64,000 nucleotides of DNA from Cronobacter malonaticus LMG 23826 (GCF_001277215.2 NZ_CP013940.1:1426001-1490000), one strand, 5' to 3'. Shown: positions 16,758-26,243, counted from the first letter of the stretch. The notes: generated from the letters alone by a model not told the origin. A program made the numbers and translations.

Positions 16758-16773
16758 TGGCAAGCATCTTGCA
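16758..16773 (+). promoter_or_regulatory. Sigma-54 promoter of nac
   Basis: TGGCAAG-CATC-TTGCA has the GG and GC elements with correct -24/-12 spacing. It is 58 bases before the nac start. With the upstream NtrC site it makes nac a nitrogen-limitation gene, as known in Klebsiella and E. coli. Confidence 0.9.
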
Positions 16774-16830
16774 AAACCTGTTACGACATCATTGCCGGCA
16801 TTGGCTCTGGCATTCCGTACAGGAGGCAAA

Positions 16831-17748
16831 ATGAACTTAAGACGACTGAAATACTTCGTGAAAATCGTCGATATCGGTAGCCTGACGCAGGCGGCGGAAG
16901 TGCTGCACATCGCACAGCCCGCGTTAAGCCAGCAGGTTGCGACGCTCGAAGGGGAGATGGATCAGCAGCTGTTGATTCGCACCAAACGGGGCGTCACGCC
17001 AACGGAAGCCGGGAAAATTCTTTATGCGCATGCCCGCACCATTTTGCGCCAGTGCGAACAGGCGCAGCTCGCCGTCAACAATGTCGGCCAGACGCTGCAG
17101 GGCCAGGTCTCTATCGGCCTCGCGCCTGGTACGGCCGCTTCCTCGGTGACCATGCCGCTGCTGCAGGCCGTGCGCGCTGAACTCCCGGACGTGCTGGTGT
17201 ATCTGCATGAAGACAGCGGTGCGACGCTCAACGACAAACTACTGAGCGGTCAGCTCGATATGGCCGTGCTGTATGACCGCGCGCCGGTGGCCGGGCTCAC
17301 CAGCCAGCCGCTGATTAAAGAAGATCTGTTCCTCGTTGGTACGCGTGATTGCCCTGGGCAGAGCGTGGATCTGGCGAGTGTCGCGCAGATGAATCTCTTC
17401 CTGCCGCGCGACTATAGCGCCGTACGCAAGCGCGTCGATGAAGCTTTCTCGCTGCGTCGCCTGACGGCGAAAATCATCGGCGAGATCGAGTCGGTGTCCA
17501 CGCTGAGTGCCGCCATCGCCAGCGGCATGGGCGTGACGGTGCTGCCGGAATCCGCCGCGCGCTCGCTTGCCGGTTCAACTAACGGCTGGCTCGCGCGTAT
17601 CACCAGCCCCTCGATGACGCTGCCGCTCTCGCTGAATGTCTCCTCCCGCGTGCCGTTAACGCCGCAGGCGCAGGCCGTGAAAGATATTCTGCTGTCGCTG
17701 GTGGCGCGTCCGGCGCTGGAGAACCGCGAGCTGATGCTGGTGGGCTGA
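16831..17748 (+). CDS. nac: Nitrogen assimilation control LysR regulator Nac
   Basis: A 305-residue LysR-family protein that links sigma-54/NtrC control to sigma-70 promoters of nitrogen genes. The N-terminus MNLRRLKYFVKIVDIGSLTQ (helix-turn-helix) through ALSQQVATLEGE is characteristic of Nac, and the length equals that of E. coli. Like other Nac proteins it is not expected to need a small co-inducer. The ATG at 16831 has an AGGAGG ribosome site; an in-frame upstream start at 16792 is rejected. The sigma-54 promoter and NtrC site lie directly upstream, and cbl follows after 101 bases. Confidence 0.96.
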   Translation: MNLRRLKYFVKIVDIGSLTQAAEVLHIAQPALSQQVATLEGEMDQQLLIRTKRGVTPTEAGKILYAHARTILRQCEQAQLAVNNVGQTLQGQVSIGLAPGTAASSVTMPLLQAVRAELPDVLVYLHEDSGATLNDKLLSGQLDMAVLYDRAPVAGLTSQPLIKEDLFLVGTRDCPGQSVDLASVAQMNLFLPRDYSAVRKRVDEAFSLRRLTAKIIGEIESVSTLSAAIASGMGVTVLPESAARSLAGSTNGWLARITSPSMTLPLSLNVSSRVPLTPQAQAVKDILLSLVARPALENRELMLVG

Positions 17749-17849
17749 CAGATATTCCCCAAAGGAATAACAGACAGTTTTTTATTATTTGTGATGCCCG
17801 CCGGGGGACTTTAACAATAGCGTCATGTTGAATCGCTCCCGGGGGCGCT

Positions 17850-18803
17850 GTGAATTTCCAGCAACTGAAAATTATTCGTGAGGCGGCAAGGCGGGATTTT
17901 AATCTCACCGAAGTGGCCAACATGCTTTATACCTCGCAATCTGGCGTCAGCCGCCATATTCGCGAACTCGAAGAAGAACTCGGCATTGAAATTTTCATTC
18001 GCCGCGGCAAACGGCTGCTGGGCATGACGGAGCCCGGCAAAGCGCTGCTGGTGATTGCCGAGCGCATTCTTAACGAGGCCAGTAATGTCCGCCGCTTAGC
18101 CGATCTCTTTACCAACGACGCCAGCGGCGTGCTGACTATCGCCACGACGCACACCCAGGCCCGCTACAGCCTGCCGTCGGTGATTAAAACCTTTCGCTCG
18201 CTCTTTCCCGAGGTACGTCTCGAACTGATTCAGGGCACGCCACAGGAGATAGAATCGCTGCTGCAAAGCGGCACGGCAGATATCGGTATCGCCAGCGAAC
18301 GCTTAAGCGCCGATCCGGGGCTGGTGGCCTATCCGTGGTTTCGCTGGCATCACAGCCTGCTGGTGCCGAAGGATCATCCGCTCACACAGGCCAGCCCGCT
18401 GACGCTTGAGGAAATTAGCCGCTGGCCGCTTATTACCTACCGGCAGGGCATCACGGGACGCTCGCGTATCGATGAAGCCTTCAGCCGTAAAGGGCTGACG
18501 CCGGATATCGTGCTGAGCGCGCAGGATTCCGACGTTATCAAAACGTATGTTGAACTGGGGCTTGGCATTGGGCTGGTGGCGGAGCAGGCGAGCGAACCCC
18601 ATGAAGAGAGCCTGCTTACGCGGCTCGACACGCGGCATCTGTTCGATGCTAACACCGTCTGGCTGGGCCTGAAACGCGGGCAGCTTCAGCGCAATTACGT
18701 CTGGCGCTTTATTGAGTTGTGCAACGCCGGGCTGTCGGTTGACGAGATCAAACAGCAGGCGCTGGAGCCTGCCGGTGAAGTGGTGATCGATTATCAGATT
18801 TAG
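17850..18803 (+). CDS. cbl: LysR regulator Cbl (sulfonate/sulfate-starvation control)
   Basis: A 317-residue LysR protein, close relative of CysB, controlling ssu and tau genes for aliphatic sulfonate use. MNFQQLKIIREAARRDFNLT starts the HTH; the effector domain contains TTHTQARYSLP, LIQGTPQEIE, TYRQGITGRSRID and TVWLGLKRGQLQRNYVWRF, all Cbl hallmarks. The start is GTG at 17850 and the product matches E. coli length. It is in the same order and strand after nac as in E. coli, where nac read-through can also affect it. Confidence 0.95.
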   Translation: MNFQQLKIIREAARRDFNLTEVANMLYTSQSGVSRHIRELEEELGIEIFIRRGKRLLGMTEPGKALLVIAERILNEASNVRRLADLFTNDASGVLTIATTHTQARYSLPSVIKTFRSLFPEVRLELIQGTPQEIESLLQSGTADIGIASERLSADPGLVAYPWFRWHHSLLVPKDHPLTQASPLTLEEISRWPLITYRQGITGRSRIDEAFSRKGLTPDIVLSAQDSDVIKTYVELGLGIGLVAEQASEPHEESLLTRLDTRHLFDANTVWLGLKRGQLQRNYVWRFIELCNAGLSVDEIKQQALEPAGEVVIDYQI

Positions 18804-18845
18804 CGGTAAATGCCCCGCCAGCGGTCGGCTGGCGGGGATAAATGT

Positions 18846-20165
18846 TTAATGCTGCTGCGGCGTTTTGATAAAGATCGCGGTCAGCGCAGAAAGCAGACAG
18901 CCCACCATCAGGTAAATCGCCACCGTATGCCACGCGCCGCCGGAAAAAGTCAGCAGGGCAGCGGCGATAAACGGCGTAAAGCCGCCACCCACCACGCTTG
19001 CCACCTGATACCCGACGCCCGCGCCGCTGTAGCGATACCCCGCGCCGAACATCTCAGTAAACATCGGCTGCTGCACGCAGACCACCATATCGTGCGCGAT
19101 GTTCGCAAGCATCAGCGAGAAAATCACCACGCCGACAATCGAACGGGCTTCCAGCGCCATAAAGAATGGGAAAGCGCTCAGCGCGCCGAGCAGTGCGCCG
19201 GTGATGTATATGCGACGCCGTCCGTAACGATCCGCCATCCAGGCGAACAGCGGAATGGTCAGGCAGCTCACGCCGCCCACCAGCAGACCGATATTGAGAA
19301 ACAGCTCGCGCGGCAGGCCCAGATTCTGTGTGGAGTAGCTAAGCGCAAACGCGGTGACGATATACATGGTCAGCAGTTCGCACAGGCGCAGGGCGATGAT
19401 TTTCACAAACGCGCCGGGGTGACGCACCAGCGCCTCGAAGACCGGCGGCCGTTTTTTCGCGTCAGCAGGATTTGCTGCCTGCGCGCGCTCAAATTCCGCG
19501 GATTCTTCCATGCCGTTACGCACCCACAGCGCCGCCAGCACCAGCACAATGCTGAACAGGAACGGTAAGCGCCAGCCCCAGCTCAGGAACTGCGCATCGG
19601 TCGTCAGATAGCTGATAAGCGACACCAGCCCGGTGGCGAGCAGCAGGCCAACGCCATACCCCACCTGAACGCCGCTACTGTAAAACGCTTTTTTACCGCT
19701 GGGTGCGCTTTCCACCGCAAGCAGCGCCGCGCCGCCCCATTCGCCGCCCACGGCGAACCCCTGAATGGCGCGCAGCGTCACCAGCAATACCGGTGCCCAC
19801 CAGCCAATGGTGGCGAACGACGGCAAAATACCGATGCAGGCGGTGGCGATGCCCATCATCCAGACGGTCATCATCAGCATCCGCTTGCGGCCGAGGCGAT
19901 CGCCAAAGTGCCCGAAGACAATCCCGCCGAGCGGGCGGAATAAAAAGCCGACGCCAAAGGTGGCGAAGGCGGCAAGCGTGCCCATCGCCGGTGAGATCTG
20001 CGGGAAAAACTCGGTGTTAAACACCAGCGCCGCGGTAATGCCATAGAGTAAGAAATCAAACCAGTCTACTACCGCGCCGGCAAAGCTGCCCCAGGCAGCA
20101 CGGCGCGCGCGGTTGCAGGCAGGGAGCGCCTCATCAGGGCGGGGAGTCGTGATTGTGGAATCCAT
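18846..20165 (-). CDS. shiA: Shikimate:H+ symporter ShiA
   Basis: A 439-residue MFS transporter of the metabolite:H+ symporter family with about twelve helices. The GSFAGAVVDWFDFLLYG start, GHFGDRLGRKRMLM loop 2-3 motif, VGGEWGGAALL and the second-half ADRYGRRRIY motif match ShiA. It imports shikimate as a source of aromatic precursors. It ends 43 bases from the convergent cbl stop. The start at 20165 (MDSTI) equals the E. coli start; the ATG 15 bases upstream is less likely. Confidence 0.94.
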   Translation of the reverse strand: MDSTITTPRPDEALPACNRARRAAWGSFAGAVVDWFDFLLYGITAALVFNTEFFPQISPAMGTLAAFATFGVGFLFRPLGGIVFGHFGDRLGRKRMLMMTVWMMGIATACIGILPSFATIGWWAPVLLVTLRAIQGFAVGGEWGGAALLAVESAPSGKKAFYSSGVQVGYGVGLLLATGLVSLISYLTTDAQFLSWGWRLPFLFSIVLVLAALWVRNGMEESAEFERAQAANPADAKKRPPVFEALVRHPGAFVKIIALRLCELLTMYIVTAFALSYSTQNLGLPRELFLNIGLLVGGVSCLTIPLFAWMADRYGRRRIYITGALLGALSAFPFFMALEARSIVGVVIFSLMLANIAHDMVVCVQQPMFTEMFGAGYRYSGAGVGYQVASVVGGGFTPFIAAALLTFSGGAWHTVAIYLMVGCLLSALTAIFIKTPQQH

Positions 20166-20398
20166 CGTTGTCCTGTCCATTCGTCAACATTCTGTATTTT
20201 TATTGTTATCAAAGCAGATTGAAGGTTACTCACATCGTACGCAGCCAAAAAAAGCCGTTACTGAGACTACAGCGCTAACCGCCGGGTGAAAACCGTTTTG
20301 CGCCGTGACGGGCGTGAAAGGACCATTTGACTCAGAGAAGCCGGGTGGGCAGAGGATTATGCGGTGATAATGGCGACAAGACGCGCAGGCAGAAAAGC

Positions 20399-20427
20399 AA
20401 AAAGCCCGCTAAAAAGCGGGCTTTTTT
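20399..20427 (-). terminator. Terminator of tRNA-Asn copy 4
   Basis: AAAAAGCCCGC, loop TAAAAA, GCGGGCTTTTTT. It is identical in its stem and loop to the one at copy 1. Confidence 0.85.
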
Positions 20428-20432
20428 AAATC

Positions 20433-20508
20433 TGGCTCCTCTGACTGGACTCGAACCAGTGACATACGGATTAACAGTCCGCCGTTCTACCGACTGAACT
20501 ACAGAGGA
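20433..20508 (-). tRNA. tRNA-Asn (GTT), copy 4
   Basis: 76 bases, identical to copies 1-3. It lies beside mtfA as asnT does in E. coli. Confidence 0.97.
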
Positions 20509-20609
20509 ATCGTGTGAACGGGGCGCATAATAATCATGCCCCGTATCGGTGTCAACGCAAAAAATTACACTATATATTCAAACGCTTAATTCTGCGTCAG
20601 TTTGTGCTT

Positions 20610-21407
20610 TTAATGTACCTGACCGCCTTCGGAAAGGGCAGATGTTTCACGCTGGCGCAGGCGCAGCAGCGGATCCTGACCGTAAAAGTGACAAAAGCGC
20701 TGCCACAGCGACGGGAAGCGCGGCGCGAAAAGCTCCGGCGCGCTGAAGAAATATTCGGAGAGCACCGCGAAGCACTCCGCCGGATCGGTGGCGGCGTAGG
20801 CGTCAATGCTGGCAGCGCTTTCGCCCACCAGATCTATCTCATCCTGAATATTTTCCATCGCCGCGTGCAGATCATGCTCCCAGCCTGCGACTTCACGCAG
20901 CGCGATAAGCGGGATGCCGCTTGCGCGATCGCCGTTACGCATATCGAGCTTATGCGCCACTTCGTGAATGATAAGGTTAAAACCGGAGGCGTCGAACGAG
21001 TCCTGAATATCGAGCCAGTTAAGGATAATCGGCCCCTGCTGCCAGCTCTGGCCAGACTGTACCACGCGCTGGTTATGCACCAGACCGATGTCGTCTTCCC
21101 ATTCGTCATCCACCACGAACGGCGCGGGGTAAATCAGCACTTCGTGAAAGCCGTCGAGCCACTCGAAACCGAGCTCCAGCACCGGCAGGCAGAAGAGCAG
21201 GGCGATGCGGGCGCTTTTCAGCTCATCCAGCTCAAAACCCTGTAAGGGAACCAGCCGCTTCTGCTGTAAAAAACGCTCGCCTAAGCGCACCAGCTTCTGC
21301 TGCTGTTCGTCGCTCAGGCCCGCCAGTAACGGAATGGCGAGCGCCGCTTCCCAGGGAAGAGGTGCCAGCTCGGCGGTGTGATTTGCTTTCCAGGGCCACT
21401 TAATCAT
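20610..21407 (-). CDS. mtfA: Mlc titration factor A, zinc peptidase
   Basis: A 265-residue cytosolic metallopeptidase, the same length as E. coli MtfA. The zinc site HEVAHKLD lies at about residues 148-155, with a later Glu ligand in the [12 protein letters not shown] helix. MtfA binds the glucose repressor Mlc, relieving ptsG repression, and has aminopeptidase activity. The start is ATG at 21407; it runs toward tRNA-Asn copy 4 as in E. coli. Confidence 0.95.
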   Translation of the reverse strand: MIKWPWKANHTAELAPLPWEAALAIPLLAGLSDEQQQKLVRLGERFLQQKRLVPLQGFELDELKSARIALLFCLPVLELGFEWLDGFHEVLIYPAPFVVDDEWEDDIGLVHNQRVVQSGQSWQQGPIILNWLDIQDSFDASGFNLIIHEVAHKLDMRNGDRASGIPLIALREVAGWEHDLHAAMENIQDEIDLVGESAASIDAYAATDPAECFAVLSEYFFSAPELFAPRFPSLWQRFCHFYGQDPLLRLRQRETSALSEGGQVH

Positions 21408-21500
21408 CTTATTGCTCGCAAACTCGTCACTTGAACAAAATCGAAGAGGCAGGGACTGTTAAAATGCCAAAGATCCTGGCATCATGGCAACCTCAAGTAC

Positions 21501-21590
21501 GGAGAGATGCCGGAGCGGCTGAACGGACCGGTCTCGAAAACCGGAGTAGGGGCAACTCTACCGGGGGTTCAAATCCCCCTCTCTCCGCCA
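21501..21590 (+). tRNA. serU: tRNA-Ser (CGA)
   Basis: A 90-base class II tRNA with long variable arm, anticodon CGA in GTCTCGAAAAC, acceptor GGAGAGA/TCTCTCC and encoded CCA. It matches E. coli serU and lies next to mtfA as there. Confidence 0.97.
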
Positions 21591-22005
21591 CTATTCAAGC
21601 ACTTACCGCCTCGTTTTTCAGTGATAAAAATCCCGTTGAGAAAAGATTGAGACTATTCACGTCGTGAATTGTGCCCGGGTTCGCTTCTTGTCTGCGTTCT
21701 TTTTACCTTTCTTTGCAGTTTTCACTCTCTTTCACTTTACTGATGGTCTGTCTTTTAAACGCTAAAAGGCACGTCAGTAGCCCAAAACAACTCTTAACGA
21801 TTACCACTGATTTGCGCCATAAAAGTGCGGCCTGTGATGCGATCGGGTCTATTCTTATCTGATGCATGCTGATGTTAACTCGCGGAATTCACAGGGGTGT
21901 CGTCCGGCGGCTTTCAAAGCGGGCTAAAAATGGGGCTGACGCGGCTTCCGATAAACTTCAGTAAAATTAATGCAACGCGGGCAGGATACGCAGGAGGTGG
22001 CCGTC
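21591..22005. other. Gap between tRNA-Ser and the diguanylate cyclase gene
   Basis: About 410 bases. A 63-codon frame at 21671-21862 has no ribosome site and no family resemblance. I see no integrase or direct repeat of the tRNA end here. It should contain the cyclase promoter. Confidence 0.5.
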
Positions 22006-23547
22006 GTGCCTGAGAAAAAACAGTTTATCCGCATTCTGGCGCTGGATACGCCGCTCGGGCGCAGTCTGGCGTTCTTTCTGTTTATTCTGCTGGCGGGCAG
22101 CATTGCGGCCAATGCGGTAACGCTGTATCTCTCCTGGGAGCGCACGGTTGAAGATGCCGAGAGCAAGGCGATTAACCTGTCGCTTTCGCAGGTGCGGCAG
22201 GCGGACGATACCTTTCTCCAGACGGAGCTGACCTTACAGGAGATCCGCCGCAACCTCGCCTATGGTTATCTTCCCGATAAGGAACTCAACGCGTCGCTTG
22301 CCGAGCTGGAACAGCGGCTGCCGCAGCTTGACGGGCTGTTTATTTACGATGCGCATGGCGCATGGCGCAACAGTTCTTTCGGGCAGGAACCTGCTGAGGA
22401 CAACATTGCGGACCGCGATGATTTTCTCTACCACAAAGATCATGGCTGGATGGGCGTGCATATTGGTCATGTGGTGCGCAGTAAAATCAGCGGCCAGCTG
22501 GTGATACCCGTTTCGCTACGCCTCAATGACATCACCGGCGGCTTTGCGGGCGTGGTGATGGCCACCGTGAAAATGGACTATTTCCGCCAGTTTTACAGCT
22601 ACTTTGAACTGACGAATAACGACATTCTGGCGCTGCTGCTGGTGGACGGTAAACCGCTGTATATTCGCCCGTTTGACGAAAGCGTGCTGAATAAAGATCT
22701 CTCTGACAGCCCGCTTTTTACGCAGGTGTTGCTGCGATCGCGGCAGGGCAGCGCCACCTGGCTGTCAGCGCTCGATCAGGTGGTACGAATTTATGGGTTT
22801 GCGCGCTCGACGCGTTACCCGATTGTCGTGGTGGCCGGGTATGACAAAGACAACCTGCGCGCGACCTGGCTTAAAAACAGTATCCCCGATTTGCTTATTA
22901 ACGGCGCGCTGCTGACCGCCATTATCCTGATGGGCATGGTGCTGTTCAGACAGGTGAGGGTGAATATCCGCGACCGCAACGAGCTGGCGACGCTGCGAGA
23001 TGAGCTGGTGAAAATCAACCAGACCCTGCATTCTATGGCAATGATCGACGGCCTGACGGGGCTTGCCAACCGGCGGCGTTTTGATGCCTTTCTTGAGCAG
23101 GCGCTGGCCGACTCCGCCGTTACCGGCCACCCGGTTTCTCTCATTCTTATCGATGTCGATTTTTTCAAGCGCTATAACGATAACCGCGGGCATGTGGCCG
23201 GGGACGCCTGCCTGCGCCGTATCGGCGGTGTGCTGCAACAGGCGTCTTTTAACCACAGGGATCTGGTGGCGCGCTATGGCGGGGAAGAGTTCGCCATTAT
23301 TCTTTCCGGGGCTTCCTCCGATGACGCGCTGCGCGTGGCTGAACAGGTGGTCAGCATGGTCAGGGAACAGGCGCTGCCGCACCCGAATACCGATCTGCCT
23401 GAAGGTGTGGTCACCATCAGCGCGGGCTGTTACAGCCTGACCTCAGACGGCAGAATGGCGTGCCTGACCGAGCTTATCAAAGGCGCGGATGAGGCGCTGT
23501 ATCAGGCCAAAAGCACCGGCCGTAACCGCGCGGTACGTCTGGCATAA
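22006..23547 (+). CDS. Membrane diguanylate cyclase (dCache-GGDEF)
   Basis: A 513-residue inner-membrane protein that should make c-di-GMP. A membrane segment (about residues 19-40) is followed by a ~250-residue periplasmic dCache-like sensor (FIYDAHGAW...DDFLYHKDHGWMGVHIG), a second helix (about 295-315), and a GGDEF domain with IDGLTGLANRR, DVDFFKRYND and RYGGEEFA. The RxxD inhibitory site is not visible before GGEEF, so product inhibition may be absent. I chose GTG 22006 because AGGAGG lies eight bases upstream; an in-frame ATG at 21970 is possible. Confidence 0.85.
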   Translation: MPEKKQFIRILALDTPLGRSLAFFLFILLAGSIAANAVTLYLSWERTVEDAESKAINLSLSQVRQADDTFLQTELTLQEIRRNLAYGYLPDKELNASLAELEQRLPQLDGLFIYDAHGAWRNSSFGQEPAEDNIADRDDFLYHKDHGWMGVHIGHVVRSKISGQLVIPVSLRLNDITGGFAGVVMATVKMDYFRQFYSYFELTNNDILALLLVDGKPLYIRPFDESVLNKDLSDSPLFTQVLLRSRQGSATWLSALDQVVRIYGFARSTRYPIVVVAGYDKDNLRATWLKNSIPDLLINGALLTAIILMGMVLFRQVRVNIRDRNELATLRDELVKINQTLHSMAMIDGLTGLANRRRFDAFLEQALADSAVTGHPVSLILIDVDFFKRYNDNRGHVAGDACLRRIGGVLQQASFNHRDLVARYGGEEFAIILSGASSDDALRVAEQVVSMVREQALPHPNTDLPEGVVTISAGCYSLTSDGRMACLTELIKGADEALYQAKSTGRNRAVRLA

Positions 23548-23553
23548 CAGGCG

Positions 23554-24456
23554 TTAGCTCGTCGCCTGCTGCATAAAGCGAATAAATGCTTCACAGGCGG
23601 AGGACAACCCTTTGTGCGGCGCGTAGATAAGCGAAAAGGGGCGCGTGCGTCCGCGGGTCTGTGGCAGGATCTCCGCCAGTAGGCCGTTTTCCATGAGCGG
23701 GCGCGCGATAAAATCGTAGGTCTGACAGATACCCGCGCCGCTGACGGCAAGTGAGATAACGCCCAGAATGTCATCCGAGACCTGAATCTGCCCCTTTGGC
23801 GTCCACTCAATGGGTGCTCCCTCCTCGCACAGGCTCCACTGCGCGATACGCCCGCTGCTCGGCATGATAAACGGCAGGCAGCGGTGGTTTTCAAGCGCGG
23901 CTAACTGGTGCGGCTCGCCATGCTGGCGCAGGTAGGACGGGGCGGCGACCAGACACAGCGGTGCCTCTTCCAGCTTGCGCGCCACCAGCCGGCTGTCCGG
24001 CAGCGTGCCCAGACGGATAGCCAGATCGTACCCTTCGGCCACCAGATCCACGTTTCGGTTAGTGATGTTCAGCTCTACGGTAATCCCCGGATAGTGCGCG
24101 GCGAAACGCTGCAACAGCGCCGGAAGCCGGTAGTGCCCGTAGGTAGTCGGCGCGCTTAGCCGGATATGTCCGACCGTCTGTGCGCCGCGTCCCTGGATAT
24201 CCCGCTCGGCGCGTTCGAACACACTAAAAGCGCTACACGCCTGCTCGTAATAGTGTCTTCCGGCCTGCGTCAGGCTGAGCTGGCGCGTGGTGCGTCTCAT
24301 CAGCTGTACGCCAAGCCGCGTCTCAAGCCTTGTCAGCGCCCGGCTCAGTACCGAAGCGGTGGTGCCGAGCGTCACCGCCGCCGCGGTGATCGAGCCTTTC
24401 TCAATAATCGTTACGAAGATTTCCACATCGCTGAGATGGGCGAAGCGTCGGCTCAT
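23554..24456 (-). CDS. LysR-family regulator
   Basis: A 300-residue LysR protein: HTH at about residues 8-60 (DVEIFVTIIEKGSITAAAV, ALTRLETRLGVQLMRRTTR) and a co-inducer domain typical of the DmlR/AaeR-like group (IRLSAPTTYGHYRLP, ITVELNITNRNVDLV, DLAIRLGTLPDSRLVAR). It is divergent from the DJ-1-like and SDR genes with a 124-base shared promoter region, so it probably controls them. The effector is unknown. It converges tightly (6 bases) on the diguanylate cyclase gene. Confidence 0.85.
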   Translation of the reverse strand: MSRRFAHLSDVEIFVTIIEKGSITAAAVTLGTTASVLSRALTRLETRLGVQLMRRTTRQLSLTQAGRHYYEQACSAFSVFERAERDIQGRGAQTVGHIRLSAPTTYGHYRLPALLQRFAAHYPGITVELNITNRNVDLVAEGYDLAIRLGTLPDSRLVARKLEEAPLCLVAAPSYLRQHGEPHQLAALENHRCLPFIMPSSGRIAQWSLCEEGAPIEWTPKGQIQVSDDILGVISLAVSGAGICQTYDFIARPLMENGLLAEILPQTRGRTRPFSLIYAPHKGLSSACEAFIRFMQQATS

Positions 24457-24489
24457 TATGTCTCCTGAAGAACAAATGAATGTCTTTTG

Positions 24490-24502
24490 CGATAGTTTAT
24501 CG
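24490..24502. promoter_or_regulatory. Candidate operator between lysR and the DJ-1-like gene
   Basis: CGATA-GTT-TATCG is a perfect dyad of 5-bp arms inside the 124-base divergent region. LysR proteins bind AT-rich interrupted dyads in such positions; assignment is inference. Confidence 0.45.
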
Positions 24503-24580
24503 ACTTTTAAGGAAACACTACAGTGTGCGCATCTCGCAGGCGAGGCTTGCGAACCATCCGAATAGCAACAGGAGCATATT

Positions 24581-25426
24581 GTGAAAATTGTTCGTCATCT
24601 CGCGCTCGCCGCAGCGCTTGGCCTTTCTGCACTCAATGCGCACGCCGCCAGCGTTCTGGTGGTGCTGTCGGATTCTGATCATCTGGATCTGAAAGACGGC
24701 AAGGTATTCCCGACAGGGTTTTACCTCAATGAACTGATGCAGCCGGTAAAACGCCTGCTGGACGCCGGGCATCAGGTCACGTTTGCCACGCCGAGCGGGC
24801 TGGCGCCGACGCTCGATAAATCCTCTGACGACAAAATGTACTTCAACAATGACGTAAACGCGTGGCGCACGCACCGCGCGTTGCTCGACAAGCTGAAACT
24901 GACGTCGGCCGCGTCCTCACCGGTTATCAGCCTGGCGCGCGCCGCGCAGCGGGGTTACGGCGAGTTTGACGCGATTTACATTCCGGGTGGCCATGCGCCG
25001 ATGCAGGATCTGCTGACCAGCCCGGCGCTTGGCAAGGCGCTGGCCGCGTTTCATGCAGCCGGTAAGCCGACGGTGCTGGTCTGCCACGGCCCTATCGCGC
25101 TGCTCTCCACGCTGCCGGACGCGCCGGCGTTTACCCGCCAGCTGGCGGAAACCGGCCATGCCGCGGCGCAGTCCGGTTGGATCTACGCAGGTTACCGGAT
25201 GACGGTTATCAGCAATGCTGAAGAGGAGATTGCCAAAGGTCTGCTGCCGAAAGGCGGTGCGATGAAATTCTATCCGCAAACCGCGCTCGAGCAGGCGGGC
25301 GGCAAATACAGCAGCAATACCGAACCGTTCACGTCGCATATTGTGACGGACAGAGAATTGATCACCGGGCAGAACCCGGCCTCAGCAACGGCAGTGGCGC
25401 AGGCGCTGCTGGAACGTCTCCATTAA
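24581..25426 (+). CDS. Periplasmic DJ-1/PfpI-family protein
   Basis: A 281-residue class I glutamine-amidotransferase-like protein. A Sec signal peptide (basic KIVRH, hydrophobic core, cleavage after AHA at about residue 22) precedes the domain. The nucleophile elbow is VLVCHGPIALL (Cys at about 167), with the YIPGGHAP oxyanion strand before it. The long form resembles Hsp31-like/ThiJ proteins but is exported, which is unusual. Start is GTG 24581 with AGGAG ten bases upstream. An SDR gene follows 22 bases later, and a LysR regulator is divergent. The reaction is unknown. Confidence 0.8.
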   Translation: MKIVRHLALAAALGLSALNAHAASVLVVLSDSDHLDLKDGKVFPTGFYLNELMQPVKRLLDAGHQVTFATPSGLAPTLDKSSDDKMYFNNDVNAWRTHRALLDKLKLTSAASSPVISLARAAQRGYGEFDAIYIPGGHAPMQDLLTSPALGKALAAFHAAGKPTVLVCHGPIALLSTLPDAPAFTRQLAETGHAAAQSGWIYAGYRMTVISNAEEEIAKGLLPKGGAMKFYPQTALEQAGGKYSSNTEPFTSHIVTDRELITGQNPASATAVAQALLERLH

Positions 25427-25448
25427 TTTTATGCACTGAGGAACCACC

Positions 25449-26243
25449 ATGGATCTGCAACTGAACACTAAAACGGCGATAGTGACGGCGGCGACGGCAG
25501 GCATTGGGCTTGCGATCGCCCGGACGCTGGCGCGGGAAGGCGTGGCGGTGACGATTACCGGCCGTGACCGTGAAAAGCTGGCGGCTGCGGTCGCGGCTAT
25601 CGACGCGGAGGCGAAAGGTGCCTCCGTGACTGGCGTGCTGGCAGACGTCAGTACCGCAGAAGGCGTCGCGGCGCTGACGGCGCAACAGCCGGAAACCGAT
25701 ATTCTGATTAACAACCTCGGCTTTTATGAGGCGACGCCGTTTGCGGAAATTACCGACGACGCATGGCTGCGGATGTTTGACGTTAACGTGATGTCCGGGG
25801 TGCGGCTTTCCAGGCACTATTTCCCGCAAATGCTGACAAACAACTGGGGCCGCGTCATTTTCATCTCCAGCGAAGTCGGCGCGTTTACGCCGCCGGATAT
25901 GGTGCACTACGGGATGAGCAAATCGGCGCAGCTTGCCGTCTCGCGCGGGATGGCCGAATTAACTAAAGGCACCGGCGTGACGGTGAACAGCGTGTTGCCT
26001 TCGGCCACGCGGTCGGAAGGCATTATGGACTATCTGCGACAGACCGCGCCGCAACCGGGCATGACCGACGCCCAGGTGGAAGCGAATTTCTTTGCGACCT
26101 ATCGCCCGAGTTCGCTGCTTGCGCGCATGATTGAAGCAGATGAGATAGCCGCAATGGTGGCGCTGCTGGCAAGCCCGCTGGGAGCGGCGTCAAACGGCGC
26201 GGCCGTGCGCGTGGAAGGCGGTACGTACCGCTCGATTCTGTAA
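25449..26243 (+). CDS. Short-chain dehydrogenase/reductase
   Basis: A 264-residue SDR oxidoreductase. The cofactor loop reads TAATAGIG (first Gly of TGxxxGIG is Ala), followed by TGRDREKL, which favours NADP(H). Active-site parts are NNLGFYE (NNAG variant), ISSEVG with Ser at about 138, and YGMSK with Tyr/Lys. It forms an operon with the periplasmic DJ-1-like gene and ends before a bidirectional terminator. The substrate is not deducible. Confidence 0.85.
   Translation: MDLQLNTKTAIVTAATAGIGLAIARTLAREGVAVTITGRDREKLAAAVAAIDAEAKGASVTGVLADVSTAEGVAALTAQQPETDILINNLGFYEATPFAEITDDAWLRMFDVNVMSGVRLSRHYFPQMLTNNWGRVIFISSEVGAFTPPDMVHYGMSKSAQLAVSRGMAELTKGTGVTVNSVLPSATRSEGIMDYLRQTAPQPGMTDAQVEANFFATYRPSSLLARMIEADEIAAMVALLASPLGAASNGAAVRVEGGTYRSIL

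Noticed and set aside
18810..19568. 252-codon frame antisense to shiA
   Set aside because: His/Gln/Arg-rich shadow of a transporter gene.
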